Shown: positions 35,042 through 42,970 of the stretch, piece by piece
Layout: each line of letters begins with the position of its first letter
How positions within the stretch are numbered: position 1 is the stretch's first letter
Assembly (NCBI GenBank): GCA_937920555.1
Contig: CAKZTM010000022.1
Coordinates: forward strand, 1 to 51,318
Origin: an uncultured Paracoccaceae bacterium
GTDB lineage: Bacteria; Pseudomonadota; Alphaproteobacteria; Rhodobacterales; Rhodobacteraceae
Reading direction: 5' to 3'
DNA length: 51,318 nucleotides
Notes under the pieces: model-generated
Database searches by the model: none
What the model saw: only the letters and a program-made list of their open reading frames with translations
Told to the model about the DNA's origin: nothing
Program-made: the position numbers and the translations under genes

Positions 35042-38000
35042 ATGGCTATTTTTGAAATCGGTGCTTTTACCGAGCAAGAACTTTTGGATCAGGGTACGGC
35101 TGGCACAAATATCGGATACGGCGACGTATTCACAATGCCTTCCACAACAAGCGTTGTGATGGAAGTTACAGATAACGACAGCACCCTTTCTGGCGACAGC
35201 TGGAACAATGAGAACGCGAACGACCAATCCGGTCAGACCGCGACAATCACCGAGAACGGGACCGTTACCTCCGAAGGTGAGCAGATTTACGCAGAATGCT
35301 ACCACTGGGTCAGAGACCAAGATGGCAACTGGTTCATCATGATCGAGATCGAAGTTGAAGGCGGCGGTGACGACTATTTCACATTCTACGGTGGCGCACC
35401 TGCTGAGGGTTCGGTTCTGACAGTTGTATGCGCTGGTAATGTGCGCTGTAACTGGGTGACTTATGACTGCCTGATGGAGCCAAACGGTGTAGCGCCTCCC
35501 TTGGCCAACGACGATGCGGCGTCCATTTCCGAGACTGAGACAGCCACATTGAACGTTCTGGATAATGACGTCGATGTTGACGGCGATTTCCTTGAAGTAT
35601 CCGCAGTTGACGGCGGCACAGTTGGTGAGCCGTTTGAAGTGAACTCCGCTGAAGGTTACTCCGCGATGGTCACTCTGAACGCCGATGGTTCCATGACCGT
35701 TGTGCCAGGCCCTGAGTTCACTCAGATGGCCGAAGGTGAGACCACAACAATTTCCTTTGACTACACAATCACAGACGCCGATGGCCTGACATCAACCGCG
35801 ACTGTGACCGTTGAAGTCAACGGTGAGACAACGCTTGAAGCCGCTGACGACGTGATCATCGTCTCTGAGGACGAAACAGCCGGCGACATGGACGGCAACG
35901 TTCTGGACAATGACACCATCGACGGTGTGGCCTATGACGGTGAAGTTTCTGCCGTTGACGGCGAAGCTGCAAATGTTGGCAATTGGATCGAAGGCAGCGA
36001 TGGCGGCCGGATCATGATCAACGCTGACGGCTCGTTTGACTTTGATGCGGACGGCGATTTTGATGCGCTCGACACAGGCGAGAGCATGGACACAACCTTC
36101 ACCTACCAGATTTCCTCTTCTGGCGAAGTCGTGGCCGCTGAAAAGCAAAACATCTTGTTCGTAATTGACGTCTCCGGCTCCACCGCTCCGGCCACTTTCG
36201 AGGGCGGCTCTGTTGGTGATCTGAACAATGACGGCATGTCCAACACAATCTTGGACGCGCAAATCGCCTCGTATCTGGCTCTGTCTGACCAGATCGCAAG
36301 CATGAACCTTGACCCAAGCATGGTTGATATCGGCCTTGTGTGCTTCTCATCGACTGGTGCTGTTGTTGGCACGTTCGAGCCGGGTTCATCCGCGCTTGCG
36401 GACGCTCTTTCAGGTCTGACCGATGGCGGATTGACGAACTTTGACAGCGCGCTTGATAACTCGATTGACTGGTTCTCTCAGGTTGAAGCGACCCCTGCGG
36501 ACAACAACGTGATGTTCTTCTTGTCAGATGGCATGGTCACAACTGGTGGCACGGATCTGGCCGATGAGATGGCAACATTGACTGACACATATGACGCAAA
36601 AGCGATTGCGGTTGGTGTCGGAAACAATGCCGATCTCGATGAGCTGAACATGATCGACAACACAGGTGGCGCGCATATCGTCACAACAACGGACGCGCTG
36701 ACAGCCGAGTTGAGCGAAGCGTTGACCGAAGTGGTCGACATCACTGACACGGCCACCGTGACTGTGACTGTTGAAGGCAAGACCGACTATATCGCCATTG
36801 CCGACACAATGACTGTGTTTGCTTCTGAAGGTGCAGGCGATGCCGATCTTCTCGACAGCGGTGCCGCGTCCGTTCTTGAGAACGACATGAAGGACGATGG
36901 CACTTATGACGGTCAGGTTGAGGGCGTGAACAATGCCGCTGCCAACGTTGGTGTGGCCGTTGCAGGTACAAATGGCGGTCTTTTGACCATCAATGCAGAC
37001 GGTACGGTTGATTTCGACGCAAATGGCGAGTTCAACAACCTTCTCGAAGGTCAGTCCGACACAACAACATTCACATACGACATTGCCGACGGCAAAACAG
37101 CGTCCGTGACTGTGACTGTGAACGGTGAGACTGTGCGTGCGGCCAATGACGACGTCATGACCGTGTCCGAGAGCGAGACATTCGGCGATGCCGATCTTCT
37201 CGACAACGGTGAGGCCTCTGTTTTGGCCAACGACACCCAGAACGGCGGCGACTACACCGATGTGGTTGGTACCGTGAACGGCGAGTTGGGCAACGTGAAC
37301 AGCTTCGTTGCAGGCTCCAATGGTGGTCTTCTCAAGGTGAATGCTGACGGGTCTGTCGACTTTGACGCAAACGGCGAGTTTGAAGCCCTGACTGACAGCG
37401 AAAGCGCTCAGACAACATTCACATACACTTTGATCTCCGGCGAAGAAGCCACGGTCACTGTGAACGTGAACGGCGAGACTGACTATGACGCCGCGGACGA
37501 CGTGCTAACTGTCATGGAAAGCGAGACATCCGGCGATCTGGAAACGCTCGACAGCGGTGAGACGACTGTTCTGGCCAACGACACTCAGGACGGTGCGGCT
37601 TACGGCGGGTCTGTCATGGGCGACGCTGGAATTCAGGTCACTGGCTCCAACGGTGGTTTGGCGACAATCTTCGCCGATGGTACAATCGACTTCGATGCCA
37701 ATGACCAGTTTGACTATCTGGCCGATGGCGAGAGCGCGACCACAACCTTCTCTTACGAGATTGCGGGCGGCGAGACAGCGGACGTGACTGTCAATGTGCT
37801 TGGCGAAGATGACGCGACCACAGGTGGTCAGGTGATCAACCTTGCCATCATGATGAGCTCTGCGCCAACAATGTACGCAACCGCTCAAGGGTCTGTCATT
37901 GGCGTGCCAAGCTACCCGGACGTGAACGGTGACGGTCAGGACAATCAGTTGATCGACATGGCCTACCTGATGCTCAACGACTTTATGTCCGATGCGTTTG

Positions 38001-38482
38001 ATGTGGCGGCCGCAGCCGGTGTGACACTGAACGTCTCGCTGGTCAGCTTTGGCGGCAATGCCGCTGGTGTCGGCGAAGGCAATGAGTTCTGGTCCGTCAA
38101 CGATGCCGCCTCTTGGGACGGACAGTTGCAAGCCAAAGTCGCAGCCGATAACGGCTCGGACTATGGTCAGGGCTTCAGCAACGCCAATGCATGGTTTGAC
38201 GACGTGTCTACAGCCGGTTCAACCAATGCGGTGTTTGTGATCGGTGACGGTTTCACAACCGGTGAGTTTGCAACCGCCCAGGCCGACCTGATTGCCGAGC
38301 ATAATGCTCAGATCGATGCCTACTTCCCCGATCTGGACGCTGGTAATGCAGGTGGTGTGGCCGCGTTGAACGCCATGGATGATGATGGTCTTGCCGATCA
38401 GATCTTCACCGATGACGTCGCTGTCTCGTTTGGTGGTCCAACAGCGCTCGACGCGCTCGACCTCAACAACTTCATCGCTTAA
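35042..38482 (+). CDS. Large acidic repeat protein with two VWA modules and Ig/cadherin-like repeats
   Basis: A 1146-residue acidic protein, probably surface-bound or secreted. There is no signal peptide, which suggests type I secretion, but no transporter or RTX nonapeptides are seen. Order: 1-147, a module like those N-terminal to Hint domains in Rhodobacterales, with cysteines at 86, 130, 136, 143. R1, 155-261, is an Ig/cadherin-like repeat. R2 starts near 267 and is interrupted by VWA1 at 369-568, which has an intact MIDAS (D376, S378, S380, T465, D496). Then R3 (584-696), R4 (700-811) and R5 (816-920). VWA2 (930-1090) has DxSxS degraded to MMSSA. Both VWAs contain a DxNxDG calcium-type loop (393-398, 960-965). 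GAGGA lies 6 bases before ATG 35042. Adhesion is inferred from domains, and the exact function is unknown. Confidence 0.88.
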   Translation: MAIFEIGAFTEQELLDQGTAGTNIGYGDVFTMPSTTSVVMEVTDNDSTLSGDSWNNENANDQSGQTATITENGTVTSEGEQIYAECYHWVRDQDGNWFIMIEIEVEGGGDDYFTFYGGAPAEGSVLTVVCAGNVRCNWVTYDCLMEPNGVAPPLANDDAASISETETATLNVLDNDVDVDGDFLEVSAVDGGTVGEPFEVNSAEGYSAMVTLNADGSMTVVPGPEFTQMAEGETTTISFDYTITDADGLTSTATVTVEVNGETTLEAADDVIIVSEDETAGDMDGNVLDNDTIDGVAYDGEVSAVDGEAANVGNWIEGSDGGRIMINADGSFDFDADGDFDALDTGESMDTTFTYQISSSGEVVAAEKQNILFVIDVSGSTAPATFEGGSVGDLNNDGMSNTILDAQIASYLALSDQIASMNLDPSMVDIGLVCFSSTGAVVGTFEPGSSALADALSGLTDGGLTNFDSALDNSIDWFSQVEATPADNNVMFFLSDGMVTTGGTDLADEMATLTDTYDAKAIAVGVGNNADLDELNMIDNTGGAHIVTTTDALTAELSEALTEVVDITDTATVTVTVEGKTDYIAIADTMTVFASEGAGDADLLDSGAASVLENDMKDDGTYDGQVEGVNNAAANVGVAVAGTNGGLLTINADGTVDFDANGEFNNLLEGQSDTTTFTYDIADGKTASVTVTVNGETVRAANDDVMTVSESETFGDADLLDNGEASVLANDTQNGGDYTDVVGTVNGELGNVNSFVAGSNGGLLKVNADGSVDFDANGEFEALTDSESAQTTFTYTLISGEEATVTVNVNGETDYDAADDVLTVMESETSGDLETLDSGETTVLANDTQDGAAYGGSVMGDAGIQVTGSNGGLATIFADGTIDFDANDQFDYLADGESATTTFSYEIAGGETADVTVNVLGEDDATTGGQVINLAIMMSSAPTMYATAQGSVIGVPSYPDVNGDGQDNQLIDMAYLMLNDFMSDAFDVAAAAGVTLNVSLVSFGGNAAGVGEGNEFWSVNDAASWDGQLQAKVAADNGSDYGQGFSNANAWFDDVSTAGSTNAVFVIGDGFTTGEFATAQADLIAEHNAQIDAYFPDLDAGNAGGVAALNAMDDDGLADQIFTDDVAVSFGGPTALDALDLNNFIA
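36791..37801 (+). repeat. Three tandem about 346-bp coding repeats (R3-R5) in the VWA protein gene
   Basis: Three in-frame repeats with a period of 115-116 codons start near 36791, 37139 and 37487. Each contains a D-rich start with TV.ESET, VL.ND, SNGGL or TNGGL, then ADG.(V/I)DFDAN, TTF(T/S)Y and VTVNV.GE. At DNA level, stretches such as GACGCAAATGGCGAGTT recur with few changes. Two more diverged copies (R1, R2) precede them at 35504 and about 35840. Confidence 0.85.
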
Positions 38483-38507
38483 CCTTAAAGCGATCCAATA
38501 AAAGTAA

Positions 38508-38533
38508 CCTCGGCCAGAAATGGCCGGGGTTTT
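38508..38533 (+). terminator. Terminator after the VWA protein gene, probably bidirectional
   Basis: CCTCGGCCA pairs with TGGCCGGGG (one G-T pair) around a GAAA loop and is followed by TTTT, 26 bases after the stop. On the other strand the same hairpin follows the CaiB-type gene, so it can serve both converging genes. Confidence 0.75.
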
Positions 38534-38567
38534 CTTGTCCCAAATCCACGATATTAAAGGCCGGATG

Positions 38568-39707
38568 TCAGGCCAGTCCCAACTCTTCGAGTATCTCTTG
38601 CGTATGTTCCCCAAGTTTTGGCGCGGTACGCTCCAAACTCAGGTCCGATGCCGAGAAATTCCACGGCCCCCGCACGCCGGGCACACCACTTTGTTCAACG
38701 CTCATCGATCTTGCCTGAATTTGAGGATTTGCAAACACCTCATCAAGCGCATTGATCGGCCCCGCCGGAACATTCACCTTCTCAAACGCCGACAATAGGT
38801 CATCCTTCAACCAGTTTTTCGTGGCCGTCTCAATTATCGGCGCGAGGATATCGCGCGCCGCCACACGGTCGTGATTTGACGCGAATGCGGGGCTGTCTTT
38901 CTCGACCTCAAGCCCCAAAACATCGCATAACCGCTGGTATTGCGCATCATTGCCCGTGGCCACAATAATATGCCCATCAGACACGCTAAACACCTGATAA
39001 GGAACGATGTTTGGATGGACATTCCCGACCCGCTCCGGCGCCTTGCCTGTGCTCAGATAGTTCATGCCCTGATTGGCCAATGCAGCGGTCGCACAATCAA
39101 GAAGCGACATATCCAGATGTTGCCCTTGGCCGGTGATCCCCCGTTGCACAAGGGCCGCCTGCACGCCAATCACACCGTAAAGACCGGTAAAAAGGTCGGT
39201 CACGGCCACACCCACCCTTTGAGGCTGACCGTCCGGATCACCGGTGATCGACATCAACCCACCCATGCCCTGAATAAGGTAGTCATAGCCGGCCCGGTGG
39301 GCGTATGGACCCGTCTGACCAAAACCGGTAATTGAGCAATAAACTAATTTGGGATTGATCTCGCTCAACGATGCATAATCAAGCCCGTATTTGGCCAAAC
39401 CTCCGACCTTGAAATTCTCGATCAGCACATCGGCCGTGGCCACAAGCGCGCGAATAATCTCCTGACCTTCCAGGGTGGTGAAATCCACGCAAATGGAGCG
39501 TTTCCCGCGATTGGCCGCGTAAAAATACGCCGCCGTTTTGTCGCCACCGCGCTCAATGAAAGGCGGGCCCCATGCCCGCGTGTCGTCACCTGACGGTGAT
39601 TCGACCTTGATCACATCGGCCCCAAGATCGGCAAAGACCTGCCCCATCCACGGACCTGCAAGAATTCGGGACATGTCGATGACCCGAAGCCCCGTCAGTG
39701 GGTGCAT
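38568..39707 (-). CDS. CaiB/BaiF family CoA transferase (probable glutarate CoA transferase)
   Basis: A 379-residue type III CoA transferase that moves CoA between carboxylic acids. It shows LTGLRVIDMSRILAGPWMGQ, FADLGADVIKVE, NRGKRSICVDF, LIENFKVGG and the central YDYLIQGMGGLMSITG. The catalytic aspartate of this family is expected in the LLDCATAALANQ region. Start ATG 39707 overlaps the gcdH stop (TGATG). A TTG at 39710 is less likely. Translational coupling to glutaryl-CoA dehydrogenase suggests it makes glutaryl-CoA from glutarate using succinyl-CoA. That substrate is inferred only from the neighbour. Sequence alone fits formyl-CoA and other transferases. Confidence 0.88.
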   Translation of the reverse strand: MHPLTGLRVIDMSRILAGPWMGQVFADLGADVIKVESPSGDDTRAWGPPFIERGGDKTAAYFYAANRGKRSICVDFTTLEGQEIIRALVATADVLIENFKVGGLAKYGLDYASLSEINPKLVYCSITGFGQTGPYAHRAGYDYLIQGMGGLMSITGDPDGQPQRVGVAVTDLFTGLYGVIGVQAALVQRGITGQGQHLDMSLLDCATAALANQGMNYLSTGKAPERVGNVHPNIVPYQVFSVSDGHIIVATGNDAQYQRLCDVLGLEVEKDSPAFASNHDRVAARDILAPIIETATKNWLKDDLLSAFEKVNVPAGPINALDEVFANPQIQARSMSVEQSGVPGVRGPWNFSASDLSLERTAPKLGEHTQEILEELGLA

Positions 39708-40927
39708 CAAAAGAACGCCTGAATGTCGGTTTGCGCCCGTCCCAGGATCAGAGCATGCACATCATGGGCACCCTCATAAGTGTTCACCGTCTCCAGATTA
39801 AGCATGTGGCGCATCACCTGAAAGTCCTCGGAAATCCCGTTGCCGCCATGCATGTCGCGGCTCATCCGGGCAATATCAAGCGCCTTTCCGCAATTGTTGC
39901 GCTTGATCAACGAGATCATTTCCGGCGCCGCGCGGCCCTCATCCATCAGGCGACCGACACGCAAAGCCGCTTGCAGCCCCAGAGTGATCTCGGTCTGCAT
40001 ATCGGCCAGTTTCTTCTGGAATAGCTGGGTGGCGGCCAAAGGTTTACCGAACTGCTTGCGGTCCAACCCGTATTGCCGTGCGCCGTGCCAGCAGAACTCG
40101 GCCGCGCCCATGACACCCCACGCGATCCCGTAACGGGCCCGGTTGAGGCAGCCAAATGGCCCTTTAAGGCCGGAAACATTGGGCAAAAGCGCGTCCTCAC
40201 CGACCTCGACGCCGTCCATGACAATCTCGCCGGTGGTGGACGCACGAAGGCTGAGTTTGCCGCCGATTTTAGGCGCAGACAGGCCTTTCATGCCCTTTTC
40301 AAGCACAAATCCTTTGATTTTGCCGTCATGAGCGTCCGATTTGGCCCAGACCACGAAAACATCCGCAAAGGGGGAATTGGAAATCCACATTTTCGACCCC
40401 GATATGCGGTAACCATCGGCGGTCTTTTCAGCCCGCGTCTTCATGCCCGCAGGATCCGACCCCGCATCGGGCTCTGTCAGCCCAAAACAGCCAATAAATT
40501 CGCCGGACGCCAATTTTGGCAGGTATTTCTGGCGCTGATCTTCGCTGCCATACGCATAGATCGGATACATCACCAAAGACGATTGCACCGACATCATAGA
40601 CCGATAGCCGCTGTCGATACGCTCGATCTCGCGGGCGACCAATCCGTAACTGGTGTAGCTCGATCCCAAACCGCCATATGCCTCCGGCACGGTGATCCCC
40701 AACAAGCCCATCTCACCCATTTCCGCGAAAATCTCTGGCGCCGACACCTCGTCGCGGTACGCGGCAACCACCCGCGGCGCAAGCTTGTCCGCGGCGTAAG
40801 AGGCCGCCGCATCGCGCATCATCCGCTCATCATCGCTGAGCTGGTCTTCGAGTAAAAACGGATCATCCCAAGAGAATGCCCCCAACCCCGGTTGGTCTTT
40901 CGCTTTCAGTTCAACATGCTTGTTCAT
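39707..40927 (-). CDS. gcdH: Glutaryl-CoA dehydrogenase
   Basis: GcdH oxidises and decarboxylates glutaryl-CoA to crotonyl-CoA in lysine, tryptophan and glutarate breakdown, using FAD. From ATG 40927 (GGAG 8 bases upstream) it has 406 residues. The open frame continues to 40990, but those residues are not family-like. Acyl-CoA dehydrogenase motifs are [17 protein letters not shown] and [18 protein letters not shown]. The catalytic glutamate is near residue 385 in [27 protein letters not shown]-type substrate residues ([19 protein letters not shown]) are typical of glutaryl-CoA dehydrogenases. It is coupled to the CoA transferase gene. Confidence 0.92.
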   Translation of the reverse strand: MNKHVELKAKDQPGLGAFSWDDPFLLEDQLSDDERMMRDAAASYAADKLAPRVVAAYRDEVSAPEIFAEMGEMGLLGITVPEAYGGLGSSYTSYGLVAREIERIDSGYRSMMSVQSSLVMYPIYAYGSEDQRQKYLPKLASGEFIGCFGLTEPDAGSDPAGMKTRAEKTADGYRISGSKMWISNSPFADVFVVWAKSDAHDGKIKGFVLEKGMKGLSAPKIGGKLSLRASTTGEIVMDGVEVGEDALLPNVSGLKGPFGCLNRARYGIAWGVMGAAEFCWHGARQYGLDRKQFGKPLAATQLFQKKLADMQTEITLGLQAALRVGRLMDEGRAAPEMISLIKRNNCGKALDIARMSRDMHGGNGISEDFQVMRHMLNLETVNTYEGAHDVHALILGRAQTDIQAFF

Positions 40928-41070
40928 CGGGACGTCTCCATACATGGCAACAACCATAATCGCACCAGCGATACACAAAACGGCCCACAAATTGAAGGCA
41001 AGATTTCAGCGTGACAGGCAAAGATGCGGCTGTTAGCGTTGAGGTTGGCGAAATCTGTGGGGGATATGCC

Positions 41071-41577
41071 GTGATAAGATTTTTAGTTGTGGCCGCTTTG
41101 CTGTGGCCGGGCGCAAGTGTGGCCCAATCCATCAACGAGAACCTAATTGGCACGTGGTCGGGGGGCGGCACGGTGCATTTGAAACCAACCTCGAAATCGC
41201 AACGCACCTCTTGCAGTGCCACGTTTGATCAGCATTCCAACTTTTGGCTGCGCGGCGCTGTCAGTTGCAAGAAGGGCCGCCGCACGGACCGGGTCGAGCT
41301 GCGCTTTACCCAGCCCAACCGCGCTGGCGATTTGCAAATGAATATCGTGGGCAAAAACGGCAAAGCGCTGGTGACGTTTGAGGGATCGATCTCGGGCTCG
41401 GAAATAACGCTCTTTCACCCAGAGGTCTTGACCTTTTCGGGCGAAGCTTACCGCCCGGTCTTGCGTATAGATGCGCAAGGCGATGGATTTCGGTTCAGCC
41501 AGATCGGCGTGCCAACCCGAAGCAATACGTCGCAGTATATGATGTCTGATTTGATCTTTGAGCGTCTGACAAACTAA
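41071..41577 (+). CDS. Small exported protein of unknown function
   Basis: I do not recognise this 168-residue protein. Starting at GTG 41071 (GGGGGA upstream) it begins MIRFLVVAALLWPGASVAQS, a clear signal peptide cleaved near VAQ|S. An earlier GTG at 41011 would put 20 polar residues ahead of the signal, so I reject it. The mature part has INENLIGTWSGGGTV and then alternating polar/hydrophobic stretches that suggest a beta barrel, perhaps lipocalin-like. Two cysteines (about 50 and 67) could form a disulfide. It diverges from gcdH. About 220 bases without a gene follow. Confidence 0.75.
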   Translation: MIRFLVVAALLWPGASVAQSINENLIGTWSGGGTVHLKPTSKSQRTSCSATFDQHSNFWLRGAVSCKKGRRTDRVELRFTQPNRAGDLQMNIVGKNGKALVTFEGSISGSEITLFHPEVLTFSGEAYRPVLRIDAQGDGFRFSQIGVPTRSNTSQYMMSDLIFERLTN

Positions 41578-41795
41578 CGTCGAAAGATGTGGTGCGACCA
41601 AAAAGCAAAGCAGTCGCGAACTTAAGCATCAGCCCCTACAGTCTTTAAAATACGCAGGCCACAAGGCGCAGATGTGACTGCATTGTGGCACAATTGTGAT
41701 TTCTCAACTCAATCCAATAGCTGGTCGAAACCGCAGGGCCTTTACCGCCGGGATATCCGCGCTTATTCTTTTTTGAACTTTTTCAAACGGGTGCC

Positions 41796-42800
41796 ATGTT
41801 ACAGCGCGACATCTCTCAAATCGGGTTTCTGATATTTCCGGGCTTTCCGATGGCGTGCCTGACCTCCATGATCGAGCCTTTGCGCGCCGCGAATGAAATT
41901 TTGGGGCAGACCGCATTTGCGTGGCAACTGATATCGGAAACCGGCGCGCGCGTGGTCTCCAGCGCTCAGGTGGCGTTTGACCCCGATCACCCCTTGAAGG
42001 ACACGGCTGAGATTGATCACATCTTCATTCTAAGTGCGCCTCAAAGCAGTTTTGAGGACCCAAAGACGTCCATTGCGGTTTTGCGCAAACTCGATCGCTA
42101 TGGCACGGTGTTGGGCGGGGTCAGCGGCGGAATATTCCCGCTCGTGCGGGCCGGGCTGATGGATGATCACAAATGCTCGGTCCATTGGTGCTACGAGACC
42201 GCATTTCGCACCGAATTCCCCGATTTCCCGGCCTCAGGCGATGTGATTGTCAGGGATCGCAGACGGGTCACGATCTCTGGGTCGGCGGCGGCATTTGAAT
42301 TTGCAATCCAGCGGATCGAGGACCGGTTGGGCCCGGACATGGCCACAGAGGTCGCGTGCTGGTTCCAGCATCCCTTGGTGCGCGGTGAGGGGGTGCGCCA
42401 AAGAGTGCCGACCGCTCAAAGCTCCAGCACCGATGACATGTTGCCCGACACGGTGGCGCGCGGGGTTGCGTTGTTTGCAAAACATATCGATCTGCCAATC
42501 TCGGTGGCGGAGGTTGCCGACGCGCTCGGCGTTTCGGCCAAACAGCTGGAGCGCAAATTCAAGAAATCCACCGGCCAAAGTCCCAAGCAATATTACCGGA
42601 CCATGCGCATGAAAGCCGCGAGACAGCTGGTGATTTATTCCAAAGACAGTATGGCAAGTGTGGCGGCGGCTGTGGGCTACGGCTCGGCCACGCCCATGCA
42701 GGCCCATTATAAAGCGACATTCGGGATTTCCCCGCAGGAGGAGCGGGCCCGCGTCAACATGTTTCGTGTGAAGGACAATATGTCCGTCCCGTCGGCCTGA
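41796..42800 (+). CDS. GlxA family transcriptional regulator (DJ-1/PfpI domain + AraC HTH)
   Basis: A 334-residue regulator with an N-terminal class I amidotransferase-like ligand domain (about 5-190, beginning IGFLIFPGFPMACLTSMIEP). A C-terminal AraC double HTH lies at about 225-320 (SVAEVADALGVSAKQLERKF, SVAAAVGYGSATPMQAHYKA). Such proteins often control amino acid, betaine, choline or polyamine catabolism. It reads toward two gamma-glutamyl ligases and an agmatinase. Control of those genes is a reasonable inference from context but is not shown. Start ATG 41796 has no strong ribosome binding site. Confidence 0.9.
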   Translation: MLQRDISQIGFLIFPGFPMACLTSMIEPLRAANEILGQTAFAWQLISETGARVVSSAQVAFDPDHPLKDTAEIDHIFILSAPQSSFEDPKTSIAVLRKLDRYGTVLGGVSGGIFPLVRAGLMDDHKCSVHWCYETAFRTEFPDFPASGDVIVRDRRRVTISGSAAAFEFAIQRIEDRLGPDMATEVACWFQHPLVRGEGVRQRVPTAQSSSTDDMLPDTVARGVALFAKHIDLPISVAEVADALGVSAKQLERKFKKSTGQSPKQYYRTMRMKAARQLVIYSKDSMASVAAAVGYGSATPMQAHYKATFGISPQEERARVNMFRVKDNMSVPSA

Positions 42801-42970
42801 GCTTGCCCCCGAAGTGTGACACACCATGCCTACATGTGGATCCGCAAAGGGCAACTAAAGCAGTCGCTAAGACGAAACACGTAAAAGGCGCCTGAGCCAA
42901 AGGCGGGAAGCGGAACGCGCCCGCCTTCTGGGTGATGGCGGATCGTGCGCGGGCACACCCGCCGGACCGC

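Noticed and set aside
36791-37801. Tandem repeats considered as a CRISPR array or satellite
   Set aside because: The repeats are about 346 bp, in frame and encode protein domains. There are no short identical repeats with unique spacers anywhere in the window.
42900-42927. 8-bp inverted repeat AAGGCGGG/CCCGCCTT between GlxA and ligase genes as a terminator
   Set aside because: The loop is 12 bases and neither strand has a T-run, so it cannot be called an intrinsic terminator with confidence.
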